Shown here one piece after another: positions 16,843-25,304 of a stretch of 64,000 bases of DNA (position 1 is its first letter; every line of letters starts with the position of its first letter). Below the pieces are notes generated by a model. The model made no database searches, was not told where the DNA came from, and was given only the letters and a program-made list of their open reading frames with translations. The stretch is from Blastococcus tunisiensis (GTDB taxonomy: Bacteria; Actinomycetota; Actinomycetes; Mycobacteriales; Geodermatophilaceae): positions 62,001-126,000 of the forward strand of contig NZ_FOND01000009.1 in assembly GCF_900112815.1 (NCBI RefSeq), given 5' to 3'. A program made the position numbers and the translations under genes.

Positions 16843-17226
16843 GTGCGGCACGAGCACCAGGTCCAGCTGCGCTGGTCGGATCCGGACATGCTGGGGCACG
16901 TCAACCACGCCCGTGCCCTGAGCCTCCTCGAGGACGCCCGGCTGGCCATGGTCGACCGGCAGCCCGGCGGGTCGATGATCCTGGCGCGGCTGGAGGTCGA
17001 CTACCTGCGGCAGCTCTACTACCGGGTCGCCGAGCCGCTCTGCGTGTCCAGCTGGGTGACCCGCTTGGGCACGAAGTCGCTGACGCTGCGGCAGGAACTG
17101 GTGCAGGACGGCGAGGTGGCCATCCGGGCGGACGTCGTCCTGGTGATGTTCGACTTCGCCGGCGACGTCAGCCGGGCGCTCACCGACGAGGAACGGCGGC
17201 ACTGGTCGGGTTACGTGGAGAGCTGA
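16843..17226 (+). CDS. Hotdog-fold acyl-CoA thioesterase (4HBT)
   Basis: A 127-residue protein with the 4-hydroxybenzoyl-CoA thioesterase signature: LRWSDPDMLGHVNHARALS, where the Asp/His pair belongs to the active site and the following helix carries EDARLAM. Acts on a cytosolic acyl-CoA. GTG 16843 follows directly on the preceding stop. The hydrolase gene starts 3 bases after its stop, so the two are coupled. Confidence 0.88.
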   Translation: MRHEHQVQLRWSDPDMLGHVNHARALSLLEDARLAMVDRQPGGSMILARLEVDYLRQLYYRVAEPLCVSSWVTRLGTKSLTLRQELVQDGEVAIRADVVLVMFDFAGDVSRALTDEERRHWSGYVES

Positions 17227-17229
17227 GGG

Positions 17230-18114
17230 GTGGGGTTCTTCGACGGGTTCGAGGAGTCGCGGGTCGACGTCGGCGACGGCGTCGTCCTGCGGGTGCGCAC
17301 GGGTGGGGCCGGCCCGCCGGTCGTCCTGCTGCACGGCCATCCCCGCACCCACACGACCTGGCACCGGGTGGCGCCGCTGCTCGTCGCGGCGGGGCACACC
17401 GTGGTGTGCCCGGACCTGCGCGGCTACGGCCGGTCCTCGAAGCCGCCGACGGCCGAGGACCACGCGCCCTACTCCAAGCGCGCCATGGCCGGCGACGTCG
17501 TCGCGCTCATGCGGGCCCTCGGCCATCCGCGGTTCGCGCTCGTCGGGCACGACCGCGGCAGCTACGTGGCCATGCGGACGGCGCTGGACCATCCCGACAC
17601 CGTCACCCACCTGGCCGTGGTCGACTGCATCCCCGTCGTCGAGCACCTCGAGCGGGCGGACGTCCGGTTCGCCACGGCGTGGTGGCACTGGTTCTTCTTC
17701 GCCCAGCCGGACAAGCCCGAGCGGGCGATCTCCGCCGATCCCGAGGGCTGGTACGGCTCCCTCGCCCCGGGCCGGGCCGAGGCGATGGGGGAGGAGAACC
17801 ACGCCGACCACCTGGCCGCGATCCGCGACCCGGCGACCGTGCACGCCATGCTCGAGGACTACCGCGCCGGACTGGGCGTCGACCGTGCCGCCGACGAGGC
17901 CGACCGGGCAGCCGGGCGCCGGATCGGCTGCCCGACGCTGGTCCTGTGGTCGGCGCGCGACGACCTGGCGGAGTTGTACGGCGATCCCCGGGCGATCTGG
18001 GCCGGCTGGGCCACCGACCTGCGCGGCGGCGGGCCGATCGACAGCGGCCACCACATGGCCGAGGAGGCACCGGACGAGCTGGCCGCGGCCCTGCTGCCGT
18101 TCCTGATCGGGTGA
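17230..18114 (+). CDS. Alpha/beta hydrolase, haloacetate-dehalogenase-like
   Basis: A 294-residue hydrolase. HGHPRTHTTWHRVAP is the oxyanion-hole region; the nucleophile elbow is VGHDRGSYVAMR, with Asp (about residue 108) in place of Ser, as in haloalkane/haloacetate dehalogenases and epoxide hydrolases. The cap has WWHWFFFAQPDKPER, matching fluoroacetate dehalogenases, and the catalytic His is in SGHHMAEE. The second substrate-binding Arg after the elbow (GHDRGAR in the characterised enzyme, from memory) is replaced by Tyr, so the substrate may differ. Confidence 0.85.
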   Translation: MGFFDGFEESRVDVGDGVVLRVRTGGAGPPVVLLHGHPRTHTTWHRVAPLLVAAGHTVVCPDLRGYGRSSKPPTAEDHAPYSKRAMAGDVVALMRALGHPRFALVGHDRGSYVAMRTALDHPDTVTHLAVVDCIPVVEHLERADVRFATAWWHWFFFAQPDKPERAISADPEGWYGSLAPGRAEAMGEENHADHLAAIRDPATVHAMLEDYRAGLGVDRAADEADRAAGRRIGCPTLVLWSARDDLAELYGDPRAIWAGWATDLRGGGPIDSGHHMAEEAPDELAAALLPFLIG

Positions 18115-18178
18115 CCCCGATGTGATCATCTCCGCCGCCCGGGGTAGGGCCGTCGGGACGACGACGAAGGGAGACGTC

Positions 18179-18622
18179 ATGCCGAAGACGACGAAGAGCG
18201 GCAAGGCCAAGAAGGACGAACTGCCCAGCACGCTGCAGCGCTCACCGAAGAAGGCCCAGCGCACGTTCGCGAAGGCCCACGACTCGGCCGCCGGCGAGTA
18301 CGGCGACGAGCGGCGCGCCAACCAGGTCGCGTGGGCCGCGGTCAAGCACAGCTTCGAGAAGGTCGGCGACCACTGGGAGAAGAAGGCCGGCGGCAAGAAG
18401 GGCCCCTCCGACGACCAGGCCAAGGGTGGTCGGGACACGAACAGGAAGACCAAGGGCGGGGTCGACGCCAACGCGTCGAAGTCCCACCTCTACGACCTGG
18501 CCAAGAAGCTGGACATCTCCGGCCGCTCGACGATGAAGAAGAAGCAGCTGGTGAATGCGATCCAGAAGGCCAGCGACAAGAAGACGGCCGACTCCCGCAC
18601 GAAGAAGAACGGGAAGAAGTAG
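18179..18622 (+). CDS. ChaB domain / Rho_N domain fusion
   Basis: A 147-residue very basic protein. An N-terminal ChaB-like domain (LPSTLQRSPKKAQRTFAKAH and DERRANQVAWAAVKHSFEKV) is joined by a Lys/Gly linker to a C-terminal Rho N-terminal-like SAP helix pair (LYDLAKKLDISGRSTMKKKQ). A good ribosome site (GAAGGGAG) precedes the ATG. The combination suggests nucleic-acid binding. The 3' hairpin at 18628-18650 follows 5 bases later. Confidence 0.88.
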   Translation: MPKTTKSGKAKKDELPSTLQRSPKKAQRTFAKAHDSAAGEYGDERRANQVAWAAVKHSFEKVGDHWEKKAGGKKGPSDDQAKGGRDTNRKTKGGVDANASKSHLYDLAKKLDISGRSTMKKKQLVNAIQKASDKKTADSRTKKNGKK

Positions 18623-18627
18623 CCCGC

Positions 18628-18650
18628 AGCGGGGCCGTCCCGGCCCCGCT
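18628..18650. terminator. Bidirectional hairpin terminator
   Basis: A perfect 10-base-pair GC stem (18628-18637 with 18641-18650) with a 3-base loop sits between the convergent ChaB and M24 peptidase genes; its last base is the first base of the peptidase stop triplet on this strand. Confidence 0.75.
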
Positions 18651-19960
18651 CAGCCCGGCGGGATCAGGATGAGCTCGGTCTGCCGGCCGTCGAGGTACTC
18701 GACGCCGTCCCGGGTGAGCGCGATGCCCTCCTCCAGCGCCATCCGCACGCACTGCCCGGCCCACTCCGGCACCGGGAGCCGCACGGCGAGCTCGAGGGCG
18801 TACGCCGTGTCCGGGTGCACCGGGTAGTCGCCGGCGCCGGGGACGCCACCCTGCTCGTCCCACCTGCCGATGGCCGGCCCCGCCCCGTGCCCGTGGGAGC
18901 CGATCGGGTGGGAGTAGACGTCCCCGTCGATGCCCTCGGCGGCCGCGGTGGCACGGGCGCGGGCGAGCACCTCGTTCCCGGTCCGGCCGAGGGCCAGCGC
19001 CTCGACGGTCAGGTCCTGCATCCGGTTGCCCACGTGCAGCGCCGCCCGCAGTCCCGCGGGTGCGGCGGTCTCGCCGTCCCGCAGCACGTACCCGTTGCGC
19101 TGGGTGTCGGTGCGCAGCCCCAGGCTGGAGGACCCGACGTCGCAGTGCACGAGGTCGCCGGGCTGGATGACGGCGTCGTAGGCCACGGCGGGCAGCAGCG
19201 TCCCGCGCTCCCGGGCGAGCGGGACGCCGGCACGCTGCACCGCGACGCTCGGGTGGAACCACGGCTCGACCCCGAGGTCGTGCAGGCGCTGGCGGATCCA
19301 CCAGGCCAGGTCCGTCGCCCGCGTCGTCCCCGGCACGAGGGCGGCGGGGGAGTAGGCCTCGGCGATGACCTCGTGGACGAGGGCGTTGGCGGCGTGCAGT
19401 GCCCGGATCTCCTCGGGCAGGCGCGTCTCCAGCCAGCCCACGACCAGGTCCTCGGCGGGCACCAGCCGGTCGGCGTAGGGACCGAGCGCCGTCACCAGCA
19501 GCCGGTGCTCGGTGTGCGAGAGCCCGTCGGCGAGGGCGAAGCTCTCGGAGACGTCGATGCCGATGCGGCGCGGATCGGCCTGCTCCACGATCCGGCGCAC
19601 CTCGGCCCACTGCGACTCCTCGGCGGGCGGCCCGCCGGCATCCTCGGGGGACCAGGCCGGCAGGAACTGGCCCACCGGGTAGCGGGACACCGCCGCCGCG
19701 GTGACGCCGTCGTCGCTGCGGTGCAGGGCCAGGATCGTGCGCCGGCGCGCCGACAGCCACGTCGCGGGGAGCAACGTGGCCAGCACCGGGTCCTCGTTGT
19801 ACTCGCGGCCGATGACCAGCCAGAGGTCGATGTCCGCGCGGTCCATGAGCCCGGGCAGCACGTCCAGCAGGCGCTGGGTCAGCCACCGGTCGCGGACGTC
19901 GGCCTGCTCCCGCAACGACAGCGGTGCCGAGCGGGCGGGGTCGGGCGCCACCAGCGTCAT
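18650..19960 (-). CDS. M24 family metallopeptidase (Xaa-Pro peptidase-like)
   Basis: A 436-residue protein with an N-terminal creatinase-like domain and a C-terminal pita-bread metallopeptidase fold. The five metal ligands can be traced: Asp in VHCDVGSSSLGLRTD (two), His in HPIGSHGHGAGP, Glu in ALELAVRLP and Glu in ALEEGIALT. Likely cleaves N-terminal residues before proline, but the subgroup is distant from classic PepP/PepQ. No ribosome site stands out at ATG 19960; this start was chosen from length. Confidence 0.87.
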   Translation of the reverse strand: MTLVAPDPARSAPLSLREQADVRDRWLTQRLLDVLPGLMDRADIDLWLVIGREYNEDPVLATLLPATWLSARRRTILALHRSDDGVTAAAVSRYPVGQFLPAWSPEDAGGPPAEESQWAEVRRIVEQADPRRIGIDVSESFALADGLSHTEHRLLVTALGPYADRLVPAEDLVVGWLETRLPEEIRALHAANALVHEVIAEAYSPAALVPGTTRATDLAWWIRQRLHDLGVEPWFHPSVAVQRAGVPLARERGTLLPAVAYDAVIQPGDLVHCDVGSSSLGLRTDTQRNGYVLRDGETAAPAGLRAALHVGNRMQDLTVEALALGRTGNEVLARARATAAAEGIDGDVYSHPIGSHGHGAGPAIGRWDEQGGVPGAGDYPVHPDTAYALELAVRLPVPEWAGQCVRMALEEGIALTRDGVEYLDGRQTELILIPPG

Positions 19961-20021
19961 GCCTGACAGCGAAACAGAGAACGGACGTCCCTGCTCCCCG
20001 TGCCCGCGGGCGGGGGAGAGC

Positions 20022-21164
20022 TCAGCCGGCGTCGCCGCGGCTCGGGACGAGCCCGCCGGCGAGGGGGGTCCTGGCGCGGGGCACCCAGAGGGAGACGACC
20101 CGGTCGCGGCCCTGCTGCTTGGCCTCGTACATCGCCGCGTCCGCCCGGTCGACCAGCCGCCACAGCTCGTCGGTGGGGTCCTGCCCGTCCACTGGTCGGG
20201 CCAGGGCGACGCCGACGGACGCGGTGATGGCGTGCCCGTCGGGAGTGACGCTGCCGGCCACCGCTGCGCGGAGCCGCTCGGCGAGGTGGAGGGCCTCGTC
20301 GGGGTCGGCCACCTGCCCGAGCACGAGCAGTTCCTCCCCGCCGGTCCGCGCCAGGACGTCGCTGGGCCGGACGGCGGCGGCCAGGGCCGCCGCCACCTCC
20401 CGCAGGACGGCGTCGCCGGCGGCGTGCCCGTACGCGTCGTTGAGCCGCTTGAAGTGGTCGAGGTCGAGCACCATCGCGGCCAGCCGGCTGCCGTCGCGGC
20501 GGGCCTGGCGCCACATCCGCGGGCTGTGCTCGACCAGGTAGCGGCGGTTGAACAGCCCGGTGAGCGGGTCGAGCCGGGTGAGCGTCTCGGTCGCCACCAG
20601 CAGCCGCTGCACGCGCCGGCGCAGCACGAAGACCCCCAGAGCGCCGGTGTTCAGCATGCCGGCGCTGACCCCGACCTGGACGGCGAGGCCGACGGCGTTC
20701 TCGTAGCTGGGCCACAGGCCCACAAGGCAGGCGACGGTCGTCGCGACCATGTTGACGCCGAGCTCCCACGGGCCGAGGAACCAGGCGGCGACGAAGGCGG
20801 GGAACAGCAGCATCAGCGGGGTGGCGTACCGCAGGGGGTCGTCGACGCACAGGACGACGACCACGTAGATGAGATCCCCGAGCAGCACCAGCGCGAACAT
20901 GTGCCACCGGTCGGCCCGCTGCCGGACGAGCAGGGGAACCGCCATGAGGAGGAGGGCGACCATCGTGGCGCCGTAGACCCAGCGGCCGGTGCCTTCGGTG
21001 AGCACCCCGTCGACGAGGAGGTTGATCCCGCCCATCAGCGCACCCAGGACCAGCATGCCGGCGAGGGTCAACGCGCCCACCCGGTGTTCGGTGCTGGGGT
21101 CGCCCTCAGCGGTGCCGAGCGGCGGGATGCCGCGGTCCAGATCGGGCTGCCAGCGGCCGGTCAT
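20022..21164 (-). CDS. Membrane-anchored diguanylate cyclase (GGDEF)
   Basis: A 380-residue protein with about six N-terminal membrane helices and a C-terminal GGDEF domain whose signature is GGEEL, the active variant, preceded by LDLDHFKRLNDAYGHAAGD. It makes cyclic di-GMP. No RxxD inhibitory site is obvious just upstream of the signature. The ATG at 21164 sits before the first membrane block; longer open frame upstream overlaps the divergent cupin gene. Ends 61 bases before the M24 gene start on the same strand. Confidence 0.9.
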   Translation of the reverse strand: MTGRWQPDLDRGIPPLGTAEGDPSTEHRVGALTLAGMLVLGALMGGINLLVDGVLTEGTGRWVYGATMVALLLMAVPLLVRQRADRWHMFALVLLGDLIYVVVVLCVDDPLRYATPLMLLFPAFVAAWFLGPWELGVNMVATTVACLVGLWPSYENAVGLAVQVGVSAGMLNTGALGVFVLRRRVQRLLVATETLTRLDPLTGLFNRRYLVEHSPRMWRQARRDGSRLAAMVLDLDHFKRLNDAYGHAAGDAVLREVAAALAAAVRPSDVLARTGGEELLVLGQVADPDEALHLAERLRAAVAGSVTPDGHAITASVGVALARPVDGQDPTDELWRLVDRADAAMYEAKQQGRDRVVSLWVPRARTPLAGGLVPSRGDAG

Positions 21165-21287
21165 GACCGAAGGATGCCGTACCGGTGCCGTTCTGTAACC
21201 GGTCGGCCCCGCGTTCTTTTCGCGAGCCGCCCGGCGGACGTCGCCGGGGAGGGTGACGCGCACCCGCCTGGCTGCCAGGCTGGGCGC

Positions 21288-21761
21288 ATGTCCCACGTCG
21301 ATCCGGCGCTCGTCGACGTCCGGACGCTCGCCGCCCACCCCCTGGTGTCCAACGGCGAGAGCAGCCGGCTGCGCATGGTGGCCCCGGGCTCGGTGACGGC
21401 CGGGCGCTACGGGCTCGTCGAGTACCACCTGGCCCCGCACAGCCCCGGGGCCGCCCCGCACGTGCACCGGACGTTCTCGGAGTCGTTCTACGTGCTCTCG
21501 GGGGAACTGACGGTCCACCACGCGGGATCCTGGGACCCGCTCGCGCCGGGGGACTTCGCACTGGTGCACGAGGGCGGGGCGCACGGCTTCCGCAACGACG
21601 GCGACGAGTGGGCCACCTTCCTCATCCTGTTCGCCCCCGGTATCGCCCGGGAGCGGTTCTTCCTGGAGCTGGCCGAGCTGCGGCGCAGCGGCCGGACGCT
21701 CACCCCCGAGCAGATGACCGCCTTCTACGCCCGCCACGACCAGGAGATGGTCGACGGCTGA
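21288..21761 (+). CDS. Cupin-domain protein
   Basis: A 157-residue single cupin. Metal-binding motif 1 is recognisable as PHVHRTFSESFYVLSGELTV (two His, Glu) and motif 2 as PGDFALVHEGGAHGFRN (His). Probably a small mononuclear metal enzyme or sensor. ATG 21288 follows CAGGCT by exactly 6 bases and has no ribosome site, suggesting a leaderless transcript. Divergent from the diguanylate cyclase gene across 123 bases. Confidence 0.85.
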   Translation: MSHVDPALVDVRTLAAHPLVSNGESSRLRMVAPGSVTAGRYGLVEYHLAPHSPGAAPHVHRTFSESFYVLSGELTVHHAGSWDPLAPGDFALVHEGGAHGFRNDGDEWATFLILFAPGIARERFFLELAELRRSGRTLTPEQMTAFYARHDQEMVDG

Positions 21762-21835
21762 GCGGCCTCACCCGGCCGGTGGAAGGGTGGACCCGGCGGA
21801 GACGGCCGCCACCGACGCCGACCGAGGAGGCACGC

Positions 21836-22018
21836 ATGGCCGAGGGACCCTGGTTCTTCTGTCTCAAGCACCACACCGTGGAGTCCCGCGACGGCTGCGC
21901 GGAGCGTCACCGGCTGGGTCCCTACGACACCCGCGAGGAGGCCGAGCACGCGCTGCAGTCGGTCGCCGAGCGCAACGAGCAGCTCGACGCGGAGGACCGG
22001 CGGTGGGAAGGCGCCTGA
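21836..22018 (+). CDS. Conserved small actinobacterial protein
   Basis: A 60-residue protein: WFFCLKHHTVESRDGC followed by RLGPYDTREEAEHAL, a pattern I recognise as common in actinobacteria and resembling the core of SPOR-like folds, with two Cys and two His that could bind a metal. ATG has a strong ribosome site (GAGGAGG). Function unknown. Confidence 0.75.
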   Translation: MAEGPWFFCLKHHTVESRDGCAERHRLGPYDTREEAEHALQSVAERNEQLDAEDRRWEGA

Positions 22019-22122
22019 CCGCGTTCACCGGCTGACCCCGCCCGGGTGCGGGGGACGTCGTCCGCGCGGGGGATGATCGCCGGGTGGCCCGGGGCGGGCC
22101 GGGGCCGATGGAGGGGACTTTC

Positions 22123-22818
22123 GTGTCTGACGGGCGCACTGTGGAGGAACTGGTCATCGGGGTGCTGGGTGGCACCGGGCCGCAGGGGCGCGGGCTGGCC
22201 GTCCGGCTGGCCGCCGCCGGACAGCGGATCCTGCTGGGCAGCCGGGACGCCGAGCGCGCGTCCGAGGTGGCCGCCGAGGTCGCGGAGCGGGCCACCACCG
22301 CCGCCGGCGGGGGAGAGGTCTCCGTGCAGGGCGGGTCGAACGTCGACGTCGCCGGCGCCGCCGACCTGGTGATCGTGGCCGTGCCCTACGCCGGTCACGC
22401 CGCCACGCTCGCCGAGCTGGCCACCCCGCTGGCCGGGAAGATCGTCGTCGACTGCGTCGTCCCCATGGGCTTCGACGAGCTCGGCGCCTACGTCCTCGAC
22501 GTCGAGGAGGGCAGCGTCGCCCAGCAGGCCGCCGCACTGCTGCCCGACAGCCACGTCGTCGGGGCGTTCCACCACCTGTCGGCCGTCCTGCTCGAGGACC
22601 TGTCCCGGCCGACGCTGGACGGCGACGTCATGGTCGTCGGCGACGACCGCACCTCGATGGACACCGTCCAGGCGCTGGCCAGCCGGCTGCCGGGCATGCG
22701 GGGGATCTACGCCGGCCGGCTGCGCAACGCCCGCCAGGTGGAGGCCCTCACGGTCAACCTCGTGTCGGTGAACCGCCGGTACAAGGTCCACGCCGGCGTG
22801 CGGATCACCGACGTATAG
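22123..22818 (+). CDS. npdG: F420-dependent NADPH reductase (NpdG/Fno type)
   Basis: A 231-residue enzyme moving hydride between NADPH and cofactor F420. The motif IGVLGGTGPQGRGLAVRLA is the NADPH-binding loop of F420:NADPH oxidoreductases, and LLGSRDAERA supplies the phosphate-binding Ser/Arg. GTG 22123 has an ideal ribosome site (GGAGGGG, 6 bases upstream). An in-frame GTG at 22084 follows GATGAT by 6 bases and may be the transcription start or a leaderless alternative. Partners with F420 enzymes such as the LLM oxidoreductase at 57617. Confidence 0.9.
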   Translation: MSDGRTVEELVIGVLGGTGPQGRGLAVRLAAAGQRILLGSRDAERASEVAAEVAERATTAAGGGEVSVQGGSNVDVAGAADLVIVAVPYAGHAATLAELATPLAGKIVVDCVVPMGFDELGAYVLDVEEGSVAQQAAALLPDSHVVGAFHHLSAVLLEDLSRPTLDGDVMVVGDDRTSMDTVQALASRLPGMRGIYAGRLRNARQVEALTVNLVSVNRRYKVHAGVRITDV

Positions 22819-22822
22819 GCAC

Positions 22823-23566
22823 GTCGACGACCGGGGGACGGCGTACGGGGGCCCGCCTCCGCGGCGGGTCGTCTGCCTCGTCCCGTCGCTGACCGAGGCC
22901 ATCGCCGCCACCGACGGCACGCTCCTCGCCGGTGCCACCGACTGGTGCACCCATCCCGCGGGTCTGGACGTGCCCCGGGTCGGCGGCACCAAGTGGCCCG
23001 ACGTGCCCGCAGTGGTCGCGCTGCGACCGGACCTCGTCGTCGCCAACGCGGAGGAGAACCGCGAGGAGGACGTCACCGCGCTGCGGAGCGCGGGCATCCC
23101 GGTCTGGATGACGGCCCCGGCCACGGTCGGGCAGGCGCTGGACTCGCTCGGCCGGTTGTGCGCCGTCCTCGACCGGCCCGACCCGGCCTGGCTGGTGCGC
23201 GCGCGGGAGGTGTGGGCCGATCCGCCCCGCCTGCCGGAGGTGCGTGCCGTGGTCCCGGTCTGGCGCCGTCCCTGGATGGTGCTGGGGCGCGACACCTTCG
23301 CCGGTGACCTGCTGGCCCGCCTCGGTGTGCGCAACGTGCTCGCCGACGCGCCGGACCGCTACCCGACGCTCGCGCCGGCGGACCTGGCATCCGTCGCCGC
23401 CGAGCTGGTGGTGTTCCCCGACGAGCCGTACGCCTTCACCCCGGACGACGGTCCGGAGGCGTGGCCGCAGGCGCGTCCGGTGTTCGTCAGCGGCCGCCAC
23501 CTCACCTGGTACGGGCCCTCCCTGGTCGAGGCGCCGGAGATCCTGCTGGCCCAGCTCCGGGCCTGA
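22823..23566 (+). CDS. Helical-backbone metal receptor, BtuF-like, start unclear
   Basis: A periplasmic-binding-protein type domain of the BtuF/cobalamin group without a signal peptide. The conserved N-terminus (RRVVCLVPSLTEAIAATDG, then GATDWCTHP) is coded in the open frame from about 22823, but no ATG, GTG or TTG exists in that frame between the stop at 22769 and GTG 22970. Starting at 22970 would remove about 30 conserved residues. Either a non-standard start codon is used, or a start was lost by mutation or assembly error. It follows npdG directly. Confidence 0.7.
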   Translation, partial: VDDRGTAYGGPPPRRVVCLVPSLTEAIAATDGTLLAGATDWCTHPAGLDVPRVGGTKWPDVPAVVALRPDLVVANAEENREEDVTALRSAGIPVWMTAPATVGQALDSLGRLCAVLDRPDPAWLVRAREVWADPPRLPEVRAVVPVWRRPWMVLGRDTFAGDLLARLGVRNVLADAPDRYPTLAPADLASVAAELVVFPDEPYAFTPDDGPEAWPQARPVFVSGRHLTWYGPSLVEAPEILLAQLRA

Positions 23567-23596
23567 CCGCGACGCCGCGGTGGGACACTCGGGAGC

Positions 23597-23992
23597 GTGC
23601 TGCTGCTCGCGGACGCGGTGGCCGTCCTGCACGCGGGCGCCGTCCTGTTCATGCTGACCGGCTCGCTGCTGGCGCTGCGCCGGCCGGGCCTGCTGTGGCT
23701 GCACGTCCCCGTCGCGCTGGTGGTCCTCGGCCTGTACCTGACCGGGTCGGACTGCCCGCTGACCACCTGGGAGCTGGCGCTGCGGGAGCGGGCCGGCGCG
23801 CCCGGCTACGACGGCGGCTTCATCGGGCACTACATCACCGATCCGCTGGGCTTCCCGATCGGGGCGACGTCGACGCAGGTGGGCGTCCTCGTCATCGCCG
23901 TCCTGCCGAACCTGGCCGGCTACGGGCTGCTCGTCCTGCGGTCGCGGCGCCCCCGCGAGCATCCGCTCCGGTCACCGGCGACTTCCCGCTAG
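23597..23992 (+). CDS. DUF2784 membrane protein
   Basis: A 131-residue protein with three or four membrane helices and the family's invariant loop LTGSDCPLTTWELALRERAG and GHYITDPLGFP. GTG 23597 has no ribosome site but GACACT ends 7 bases upstream, a leaderless-type arrangement. Its stop overlaps the convergent NTF2-like gene by 4 bases. Function unknown. Confidence 0.87.
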   Translation: MLLLADAVAVLHAGAVLFMLTGSLLALRRPGLLWLHVPVALVVLGLYLTGSDCPLTTWELALRERAGAPGYDGGFIGHYITDPLGFPIGATSTQVGVLVIAVLPNLAGYGLLVLRSRRPREHPLRSPATSR

Positions 23993-24426
23993 CTGTCCGC
24001 GGGAACGAGGTCGCGACCCATCTGGTGCAGCAGCCAGACGACGTCCTCGTTGCGCCACCACTCGGCGACCTTGCCGTCGGACAGCCGGTACGTGTCCGTC
24101 CCGCCCCAGGCCACCCGCCGCCCCGTCGGCTCGATCCCGGCGAACGGGCCGGAGTGGGTGCCGCTCGCCGTCCAGCGGAGGCTGACCAGGTCGCCCTCGG
24201 CGACGAACTGCTCGGGCGTGACGCGGAGGTCCGGGAAGGTCGTCCGGAAGCCGGCGAAGGCCCGACGCAGTGCATCCACGCCCTCGGTGTCCGGCGCTGT
24301 GCCCGGACTCCCCGGGTGGACCCGCACGTCCGCGGCCACGAACTGCTCGAGCAGCTCGGCACGGTGGGTGTTCACGCAGTCCTCGACGAGCCGGCGGACG
24401 ACGCCCTTGCTCTCCTCGATGCCCAT
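23989..24426 (-). CDS. SnoaL-like ester cyclase (NTF2 fold)
   Basis: A 145-residue cone-shaped NTF2-fold protein. The pattern GVDALRRAFAGFRTTFPDLR, VSLRWTASGTHSGPFAGIEP and KVAEWWRNEDVVWLLHQMG is typical of SnoaL-type polyketide cyclase relatives, mostly of unknown substrate. Upstream of panB on the same strand with 47 bases between; ends overlapping DUF2784 gene. Confidence 0.82.
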   Translation of the reverse strand: MGIEESKGVVRRLVEDCVNTHRAELLEQFVAADVRVHPGSPGTAPDTEGVDALRRAFAGFRTTFPDLRVTPEQFVAEGDLVSLRWTASGTHSGPFAGIEPTGRRVAWGGTDTYRLSDGKVAEWWRNEDVVWLLHQMGRDLVPADS

Positions 24427-24473
24427 GGACCACGGTCCCGTCCGTGCGACGGTCCCACCAGGGGCCGGCGGCC

Positions 24474-25304
24474 CTACTCGAAGGAGTGCTCGGGGCCGGG
24501 GAAGACGCCGCTGTGCACCTCGTCGGCGAACTCCCGGGTGGCCCGCAGGAGCTCCCCGCGCAGGTCGGCGTACTTCTTCACGAACGTCGGCACCCGGCCG
24601 CCGCCCAGCCCGGCCATGTCCGGCCAGACCAGCACCTGGGCGTCGCAGCCCACGCCGGCGCCGATGCCGATCGTCGGGATCGACAGCTCCTCGGTCACCT
24701 GGCCGGCGATCGCGGCCGGCACCATCTCCAGCACCACCGCGAACGCCCCGGCCTCCTGGACGGCGCGGGCGTCGGCGAGCAGCTGCTCCGCACCGGCGCC
24801 ACGGCCCTGCACCCGGAAGCCGCCGAGCGCGTGCTCGCTCTGCGGCGTGAAGCCGATGTGCGCCATCACCGGGATGCCGGCGTCCACCAGCAGCCTGATC
24901 TGGGGGGCGACCCGCGCGCCGCCCTCGAGCTTGACCGCCTGCGCGCCGCCCTCCTTCAGGAACCGGACGGCGCTGTCGAACGCCTGCTGCGGGCCCGACT
25001 CGTAGCTGCCGAAGGGCAGGTCGGCGACGATGAGTGCCCGCTTCGTCGAGCGGGTCACCGCCTTGGTCATGACCAGCAGGTCGTCGACCGTGACCGGGAC
25101 GGTGCTGCTGTAGCCGAGGACGACGTTGCCCGACGAGTCGCCCACCAGCAGCACCGGGATGCCGGCCTCCTCGAAGATGCCCGCGCTGAAGGTGTCGTAG
25201 GCGGTGAGCATCGCCCACTTCTCGCCCCGCTGCTTGGCCTGCTGCAGGTGGTGGATGCGCACGCGCGCGGAGGACTGCCCGCCGTAGACGACCGACTCGC
25301 TCAC
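24474..25304 (-). CDS. panB: Ketopantoate hydroxymethyltransferase
   Basis: A 276-residue TIM-barrel enzyme making ketopantoate for pantothenate and CoA. Conserved Mg-binding and substrate motifs are [57 protein letters not shown] and [15 protein letters not shown]. The GTG start at 25304 overlaps the nadE stop in GTGA form, indicating coupled translation. Confidence 0.97.
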   Translation of the reverse strand: MSESVVYGGQSSARVRIHHLQQAKQRGEKWAMLTAYDTFSAGIFEEAGIPVLLVGDSSGNVVLGYSSTVPVTVDDLLVMTKAVTRSTKRALIVADLPFGSYESGPQQAFDSAVRFLKEGGAQAVKLEGGARVAPQIRLLVDAGIPVMAHIGFTPQSEHALGGFRVQGRGAGAEQLLADARAVQEAGAFAVVLEMVPAAIAGQVTEELSIPTIGIGAGVGCDAQVLVWPDMAGLGGGRVPTFVKKYADLRGELLRATREFADEVHSGVFPGPEHSFE

